Shown here piece after piece: positions 58,344 to 64,000 of a DNA stretch of 64,000 bases. Made by a program: the position numbers and the translations under genes. Within the stretch, counting starts at the first letter, position 1. Each line of letters begins with the position of its first letter. Under the pieces are notes generated by a model, which was given only the letters and a program-made list of their open reading frames with translations, ran no database searches and was not told the origin of the DNA. The stretch comes from Pyricularia pennisetigena (lineage: Eukaryota > Ascomycota > Sordariomycetes > Magnaporthales > Pyriculariaceae): assembly GCF_004337985.1 (NCBI RefSeq), contig NC_043743.1, positions 3,022,543 to 3,086,542 on the forward strand. Direction: 5' to 3'.

Positions 58344-58388
58344 GAAAGCGGAGCAAAATGACCAGCAAATAGCCAAGAGTAACCGCTT
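58344..58388 (-). repeat. Solo copy of the terminal-repeat motif
   Basis: On the minus strand it reads gcggttactcttggctat, then tggtcattttg, matching the left end of the element at 57385 with few mismatches over about 34 bp. The DNA beyond it (58389-58430) also resembles that beyond the copy at 61471-61506. Confidence 0.6.
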
Positions 58389-59120
58389 GTGAACTTACCC
58401 CGTCTCAAAGTCTTCAGACAAAAGACCCGACGGGAACGCACCGAGAAGGGGTCCTTTATTGTTCATAGACCTTATCTACGCGTAGGGATTCGGGATGGAG
58501 ACAAACAAATAGTGCAACTTGCTGTATCTAATTATTTTCTCTATCTTTTAACGTAACAAAGGAAGCTGTTTGGATCTGACGCACACCAACGTACACGTGC
58601 GGCCTAAACAATCGGTAGGAGAGCCATGTGTTCATTTGGGAAGCGCAATCTCGGCTACAGGTCATGACAGAGATTTTATGGGTGCTCACAACGCTGACTT
58701 GGCATTTCTGGTAATGTGATGCCAAGACGATAAGATCTATCTACTGCATCGCAATCTGTTCCAAAACAAAGAAAAAGGGGATTTGCGTGGGTCCATATGT
58801 GGCTTACGGGTAAGCCACCTGGATCCCTCGTGCACCCATATTACGGGGGTAACCCCCCCAAATGCGACAGCCATTGTTCCAACGATTATCCCCGCGCCCA
58901 TGCGTCTCCGCACCGTGCCGTTCGCAAAACACCAAGTAATCCCAATAGTCATCGCACCGCCTAGTCGCTCCATTCTGAGCTTACACGCTTCCAAGGCCTG
59001 ACTTCCGCAATCCCTGCTGGGGGGAAGTGGTGCGGCTTAAATGAATTTCAATTCAGTGTTCGTCTCGCAAGCGCGGTCACAGTCGACGACACGCTGACTT
59101 GTTCTGCCCACCCCCGCATC

Positions 59121-61076
59121 ATGTCGGCGGCCTTGGCAGACTACGCTAGCGCTGGCGCCAGCCTACTGTCACACGTCTGGCGCCTCGCGCCGGGGAACCC
59201 GCCGCGGTACGTCTACAAGCCGCTGGATGAAGGCCGGTTCCGGCTTCTCCACCTCCTCGCGGGAGCGGCGGACGACAGCGTCATCCGCGTCAGGCTCGTC
59301 GACGAAGCCGTCGACGCCGCCCCCGAGTACCACGCCGTCTCGTACGTCTGGGGCAACGCGTGGCAGACGGTAGGGATCCTCTGCGAGGGCGCCGAGATCC
59401 GCGTCACCACGAATCTGTTCGACGCCCTCCGACGGTGGCGCTGCGCCGATGAGGACGTGGTGGTGTGGGCGGACGCCGTGTGCATCGACCAGCAAAATAC
59501 GCTGGAGAAGACGCGGCAGATCATGCTGATGGAAAAGATCTACTCGCGTGCGGCGTCCGTCCTGGTCTGGCTCGGCAAAGACGACGCGGGCCTGGAAGGG
59601 ATCGAGGCCCTCATCGACGCCGCTCTCAAGGTCATCCCAGAGGCCGTGGACGACCCCGTGCGGAACAGGGAGAGCGCTGCGACTCTGGCCGCCAGCATCG
59701 AGGCGACGGCAGTCCTCGACTGGGCCCCGCTGCGGTCGCTGCTGGGCCACGCCTGGTTCGAGCGCAAGTGGATTTTCCAGGAGGCCATCCTTAACGACCA
59801 GACCTGGCTTCATTGCGGCCGGTTCCGGCTGCCCTTCGGGTCCGTTTCGGAGCTCGGTCTACGCATGGCGACGTTCAGCATCAACGGTCTTCCCATCGAC
59901 ACCTCCACCGAGGACACCAGCGTCAGATCCTACCAGCTCCGCCTACATAACCTCGCTATCATGCGCGCGAGCCACTGGTTCCGCGGCAAACAGCCCATCA
60001 CTCTCATGGACGCCGTCAAGGCCACGCGCTGTTTCCAGTGCACCGACGTACGGGACCACATCCTTGCCATCCAAGGCCATGCCACCGACGTCGAGCGCGG
60101 TAGCATCATGTCACGCGACGACTGGTACTCGCTCCCGGTTCAGGAGTGCTACCTCCGCTTCACTAAAGCCCAGCTCCTTGAGAAACGCAGCTTGACTGTA
60201 CTGGCGTCCGCCCCTCAAAAAGTCATCGCAGATGCTATGTCCCCCTGGTGGTGCCGCCCGTACATCCGCTGGCAGAGGCGCCGGCTCCCTGGTCTCCCCT
60301 CCTGGGTACCCGACTTCCGTCTCCAGGAGCTCGACACCCTGCAGACTTACACCTTCCGTCACGGGGATTTCTCGGCCGGCGGGGCCGAGGGCGGCACGAT
60401 CGAGATCATCAACGACAAGGTCCTCCGCTGCAGCGGGCTCATGGTGGACGTGGTTGAGGACCGCGGCGTCTTCTATTTTGACCTGCCGCTCCCACCGAAA
60501 CCCGCGCGGGTCCCGCACCCGCTAGATAAATTGAACGCCTTGGGGGCTCGGAATCTTCTCCGGTTACTCAACTATTATAGGGCGTGCGTGCGCTTGTCGT
60601 CACCTTCAGGCTCGCAGGACATACGGGACCTGTCTCCGGAGCGGCTCTCTGCCTTGTGGAAGGCCATGACGGGCGAGCGGGCCCACATGAGCGATCGCGT
60701 TGACGTCGACTGGTCGGAGCAGTTCAAGGCCTTTTTCACCGGGTTTGACACATGGCTTACCTCAGAGGATCCGGAAGAGGCGGAGAGAGCGCGGTTGAGC
60801 TTCGTGACCTCAGGCATGGCGATCGAGCAAAGTATTGTAGGGTTTGGGATAGGGCGGCGATTGTTCCCCACGGCCGAGGGCAGGCTCTGCATGGCACCGG
60901 TGGAGGCAAGGGCGGGCGACGTGGTTTGCGTCCTCCTCGGGTGCGAGGTTCCCCTTGTCATTCGACCTACGGGGCAGGGCATGTACGAGTTGATCGGAGA
61001 GGCGTACGTCAGTGGTATCATGGATGGGGAGGCTCTCTCTGGAGAGTACGATCAAATGGAGATCATGCTGGAATGA
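59121..61076 (+). CDS. HET domain (heterokaryon incompatibility) protein
   Basis: Single exon of 651 residues. All three conserved HET blocks are present: EYHAVSYVWGN (about 69-79), VWADAVCIDQQN with EKTRQIMLMEKIYSRAASVLVWLG (about 115-152), and LLGHAWFERKWIFQEAIL (about 208-226). The C-terminal ~420 residues have no NACHT, WD or ankyrin repeats and no named domain, the commonest HET layout; a typical feature is the closing LCMAPVEARAGDVVCVLLGCEVPLVIR segment, which is conserved in this class. HET proteins trigger programmed cell death on fusion with incompatible strains or act in innate-immunity-like responses. G+C-rich coding sequence contrasts with the A/T-rich flanks carrying repeat motifs. 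Confidence 0.95.
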   Translation: MSAALADYASAGASLLSHVWRLAPGNPPRYVYKPLDEGRFRLLHLLAGAADDSVIRVRLVDEAVDAAPEYHAVSYVWGNAWQTVGILCEGAEIRVTTNLFDALRRWRCADEDVVVWADAVCIDQQNTLEKTRQIMLMEKIYSRAASVLVWLGKDDAGLEGIEALIDAALKVIPEAVDDPVRNRESAATLAASIEATAVLDWAPLRSLLGHAWFERKWIFQEAILNDQTWLHCGRFRLPFGSVSELGLRMATFSINGLPIDTSTEDTSVRSYQLRLHNLAIMRASHWFRGKQPITLMDAVKATRCFQCTDVRDHILAIQGHATDVERGSIMSRDDWYSLPVQECYLRFTKAQLLEKRSLTVLASAPQKVIADAMSPWWCRPYIRWQRRRLPGLPSWVPDFRLQELDTLQTYTFRHGDFSAGGAEGGTIEIINDKVLRCSGLMVDVVEDRGVFYFDLPLPPKPARVPHPLDKLNALGARNLLRLLNYYRACVRLSSPSGSQDIRDLSPERLSALWKAMTGERAHMSDRVDVDWSEQFKAFFTGFDTWLTSEDPEEAERARLSFVTSGMAIEQSIVGFGIGRRLFPTAEGRLCMAPVEARAGDVVCVLLGCEVPLVIRPTGQGMYELIGEAYVSGIMDGEALSGEYDQMEIMLE

Positions 61077-62299
61077 TGCAGGGCAACTTCGATTAGAGGC
61101 TAAGCCACCAACTCCAACTCACTCAAAAAGCAGAATATAGTCACAATGACGTCCAGGGAGGTGAGGCGATTTCTACCAGCCAGCCAGCAACGACTGGCCG
61201 TCTGCCCGTTGCATGAAGCTATTCCCAATGCCCAAAGACATTATATTAGGCGATCGCCGGGCCGGAAATGTAAAGTTTAATTAGTTTGGTCAAGTTATAT
61301 AACCTCCTTAACCGATAACTTACTGCTTTTTATTTTGTAACCACACTTTGTGTGTGACTTGGCCGAAAACTCCGCCAGGAAGGAAAAAAAAAAAAAAAAA
61401 AAAAAAAGGAAAAAAAGAAGTACCCAATGCAGACACCCGCTGCGTGGACGAGCAATCTGATAAAAGTGTAACAAAAGTGGTCGTTGGATAGCGAAAACTA
61501 ACCGCATGATAATTGCGCTCTTGTCAAAGCCTTCGAAAAAGGACCGTCCATTAGACTACTGTTGAAAGTCGGAGGCGGAATGGGGGAACTCGGCAAAATA
61601 TCTCACGCCCAAAAGCGGACGGAGTTGTGTGGGCGCCCCGATCGGGCAAGTCCGCTCATGTCAGGGAGTCATTGCCAAGATGCCAAGAACGTCACAGCAA
61701 AAGAAGCCGGAAAGCATTTCTCTGGGGTAAGCCTTAAAAGCGAACATAGCGACCGCCACCGAGCTTATCCAACGTGCGTGAACACCTTATACATGCCTAA
61801 CGGTATGCTTGACTCGATCAAACTGCGATTTGAATTTTTTTTTTTTTTTTTTTTTCGAATGTTCGGTATGAGGTTTGGTCTTTGACGCGAATTGGTTCAT
61901 GCGCTTGCTTTCTCAAAACATCCCCGAACCATGTCGTGCTCTTCCTCTTGAATCGGGTATTCTTGCCTTAAACGGTTGCTGCTGTCGCTTTCGTGTCCGC
62001 GGAGCAGTTGCACAACCAGGTAGGCCCCTGTCGAGTTTTCCTGGACCCAGTTTCTCAATGGATTGGCTGCCTCTCAGTCCAACTGACGAAAAGAAGAAAA
62101 AGAAAGAGAACCAAAATGGACGAGCGAGATGATCAAGACGGCCACTGATTGGTAAAATGAAATATATAACAAATAAATTTGACTATGCCACGCTGATTGA
62201 TCATGTCGCCAGTCTAAATGAATAAAATTATTACAAAAGTGTTCTTTTCTTTTCCTTTGATTTTTGATTTTCGCTCTCATCTTCTATTCTCCTCTCTGC
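61077..62299. other. Intergenic with repeat motif copy
   Basis: About 1.2 kb between convergent genes. A-rich tract at 61383-61416, T tract at 61837-61855, and the motif copy at 61471-61506. No gene. Confidence 0.6.
61471..61506 (-). repeat. Diverged copy of the terminal-repeat motif
   Basis: On the minus strand it reads gcggttagttttcgctatcca, a diverged version of the left end of the 57385 element. With the copy at 58344-58388 it brackets the HET gene in the same orientation. Confidence 0.5.
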
Positions 62300-64000
62300 T
62301 CACACCGCCACCTCCATGCAAACGCCCTCCTGGGCAAACAGCTGCCTGAGGTGCTCAAAGTCGGCTCGCGTCTTCTCCTCCATCTCCCGCTGCCCGATGG
62401 CCTCTGCGCTCTTGCCGTCCGACAGGGCCGCCATCTCTCGCCGCACGAAGCGGAACTTTTCCAGCTTGGGCAGCCGCTGCGCCCCGCAGTCCTTTGCAAA
62501 GTCGAGCAGGACCCCCCTGAGCGCCTCGCGGTACGCACTCAAGACGCTAGCGTCCCCACCCCGCAGGGGGCACACGGGATCTCCGTACGTCCACTGCTCG
62601 AGGATCTGCAGCCTCCGCAGGCTGCTGCCGGATTTTGGTCGGCTGTGCTGCCAGGGCCCGTTTGCGTGATGGCAGGAGCTGCTGACGCTGCTGCTGCTGC
62701 TACTACTACCACTGCTGCTGCCGTCGTCTTCCTGAGGCAAGAGATCGGCGAGCGGTCCTTGTGTTCTGAGTTTGTCTGATGTTCCGAAAAGCGCAAAGAG
62801 CTCGATGGTCAGGTCCTCCAGCTTGTGCATCTTGGGTAGGCAATGCAGTCTCTTTTCGGGCCCGTAGCTCGTGGTTAACGTTTCGTTTCCCATTGTTCTA
62901 AAGTCGAGCTGCTTGAGCGTGTCTGCCCGCTTCAACAGCGCCGAGTTGAACTCGTCGTCTTCGATATCCGCTTTGGCCATATCCAAAGCGGCCGGCCGTA
63001 TCGTCAACCGTTCTAGGTTTGGGTAGTCGCATATCGTGCTGACCGTGTCTGGCTCTAGAATCCCCGCAACTTTGACGTTTTTCGTTTGTATCGGCAGCCT
63101 GTCCCATCCTCCGCTCTCCTTGAAGCCTTCAACTGTAGTAATATTTGGTGCGCTAAACAGCCCCGGACATGCGTCCAGGCGCACGCCGCGGCAGGGCTCC
63201 TCGTCGTCTCCAATCTCGTCATCCCAGCCGTAGTACATAAACATGCGCATGTCGGGCTGAACCTTGACCGTGGTCAGGTTCTGCAGCACGTTTGCGCCGA
63301 CGACGTCGTCTCGCATCGCCCGGTCGATGATGCCACTTGTCACGGTGCACTTGATCTGGTCCACTTTGGTCGGTACCGTCGCGCATCGCGGCATCTGAAA
63401 CGCCACCGAGTCTAGCTTCGGCGCCAGGCACAGGATGGCGGCGAATATGCGCTCCCCTAGCCCGTCCAGTTCCGCCCGGTCCGGCATTCGCGTCGTCTCG
63501 GCGAGGTAGGAAGTTTCGTATTCGTCTTCGGCTTCGTCCCCTGTGGAAATCGGCGTGTTATCCTCATCCTGCGCCTCCTCCTCCCTGCCCTTCCGGATCT
63601 TCCGTATCCTGACTGGCAGGTCCGCCAGCTCCAGCACCCTCACGTCCGCCCTCGTCCGAACCCGTATCCCAAGGCACTCTGAGTTCCACAGTCGCCGCAC
63701 CGCCTCCAGCTCTTGCGCCGTGACCTTGGCCCCCTTGAGGCTGACGAGGCACGCCATGTGCCGTATCCTAGGCCTCAGGCTGGGGTTCGCCAGCAGGCTT
63801 CTCAGCAGCAGCAGGAGCGGCGGGAGCTTCCTGTCGGATTTTTCCTGGCCGGGACCGTGCGTGATGACAACCTCGTACAAAAACGGGACGGCGGCGTGCC
63901 ACAGCTTGCGCGAGACGAGACACAAGCGGCGCAGCTCCCGCCTGTTTTCGAGAAACTCTGGGCTCAGCACCGGATCGCCGGCCTCGTAGGGCGAGAGCGA
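62300..64000 (-). CDS. F-box/LRR-type protein, 5' end beyond window
   Basis: The frame is open to the right edge (64000), so the start and likely the first part of the F-box are missing; 566 codons are visible. The visible N-terminus, ELRRLCLVSRKLWHAAVPFLYE, is the second half of an F-box as found in many ascomycete proteins. Downstream are LRR-like segments (APKLDSVAFQM, LQNLTTVKV, NITTVEGF, NLERLTIRP, TLKQLDFRT, KLEDLTIELF, LRRLQILEQW). Acidic linkers lie around EEEAQDEDNT and DEAEDEYE, and a Ser-rich run (SSSGSSSSSSSVSSS) precedes the C-terminal part. Probably an SCF substrate adaptor; the substrate is unknown. Distinct in sequence from the F-box protein at 14745-16160. Confidence 0.78.
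   Translation of the reverse strand, partial: SLSPYEAGDPVLSPEFLENRRELRRLCLVSRKLWHAAVPFLYEVVITHGPGQEKSDRKLPPLLLLLRSLLANPSLRPRIRHMACLVSLKGAKVTAQELEAVRRLWNSECLGIRVRTRADVRVLELADLPVRIRKIRKGREEEAQDEDNTPISTGDEAEDEYETSYLAETTRMPDRAELDGLGERIFAAILCLAPKLDSVAFQMPRCATVPTKVDQIKCTVTSGIIDRAMRDDVVGANVLQNLTTVKVQPDMRMFMYYGWDDEIGDDEEPCRGVRLDACPGLFSAPNITTVEGFKESGGWDRLPIQTKNVKVAGILEPDTVSTICDYPNLERLTIRPAALDMAKADIEDDEFNSALLKRADTLKQLDFRTMGNETLTTSYGPEKRLHCLPKMHKLEDLTIELFALFGTSDKLRTQGPLADLLPQEDDGSSSGSSSSSSSVSSSCHHANGPWQHSRPKSGSSLRRLQILEQWTYGDPVCPLRGGDASVLSAYREALRGVLLDFAKDCGAQRLPKLEKFRFVRREMAALSDGKSAEAIGQREMEEKTRADFEHLRQLFAQEGVCMEVAV

Larger units (their letters stand above)
56024..59120. other. Gene-free, repeat-bearing region
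   Basis: About 3.1 kb upstream of the HET gene, A/T-rich in its middle. It holds the MITE-like element at 57385-57641 and a related motif at 58344-58388. Frames at 56503-56724, 56731-57045, 57653-58066 and 57984-58361 have no recognisable motif and could be decayed coding sequence. A minus-strand frame at 58737-58994 is also unassigned. Confidence 0.55.

Noticed and set aside
57984..58361. Possible transposase remnant next to the MITE-like element
   Set aside because: No DDE, helix-turn-helix or other transposase motif could be recognised in any frame.

Overview
This is a piece of a filamentous ascomycete (Pezizomycotina) nuclear genome, most likely a Sordariomycete. The evidence is short spliceosomal introns (roughly 45-110 bp, GT-AG, with CTAAC/CTGAC-like branch sites), widely spaced genes on both strands, pyrimidine-rich leaders, abundant poly-A/T tracts, and lineage-typical families (G1 glutamic peptidase, HET domain, F-box, CVNH lectin, HAM1-like and GPI-type surface proteins). 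I cannot name the genus. It is a draft assembly: there are N gaps at 5953-5954, 17999-18032 and 40679-40689, and the last is flanked by an exact 120-bp duplication that looks like an unresolved contig overlap.

Layout. 2-23 kb: secreted type-B carboxylesterase (-), D-2-hydroxyacid dehydrogenase (+) convergent with a secreted G1 peptidase (-), a polytopic membrane protein (-), an F-box protein (-) set between CTAC-rich and GTAG-rich simple arrays, a GPI-type surface protein (+), and a carboxypeptidase S-like M20 peptidase (-). 23-31 kb is the housekeeping core: a GNAT acetyltransferase, TRM6/GCD10 (tRNA m1A58 methyltransferase subunit), ARPC3 (Arp2/3 complex), and a conserved-looking nuclear-type protein of unknown function. 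31-38 kb: a small secreted cyanovirin-N-type lectin and a nine-exon oligopeptide transporter. 38-43 kb has no gene I can support. 43-49 kb: an 885-residue secreted protein built almost entirely of tandem Thr/Val repeats, convergent with a HAM1-like lipid-binding-type protein.

50-64 kb has an accessory character: a small secreted protein with an interrupted frame, a SUKH (SMI1/KNR4) domain protein, a broken protein kinase-like gene, dispersed copies of a terminal-repeat-like motif including one foldback MITE-like element, a HET-domain protein, and an F-box/LRR-type protein that runs off the right edge.

Several secreted or surface products (esterase, G1 peptidase, CVNH lectin, GPI protein, repeat protein) and nutrient-uptake proteins (OPT transporter, M20 peptidase) suit extracellular protein and peptide use and host or microbe contact, but nothing indicates a co-regulated cluster. 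No CRISPR, rRNA, convincing tRNA or intact transposase gene was seen. Exon coordinates were worked out by hand from splice signals and reading frame; protein-family calls rest on motif recognition, not on a search.
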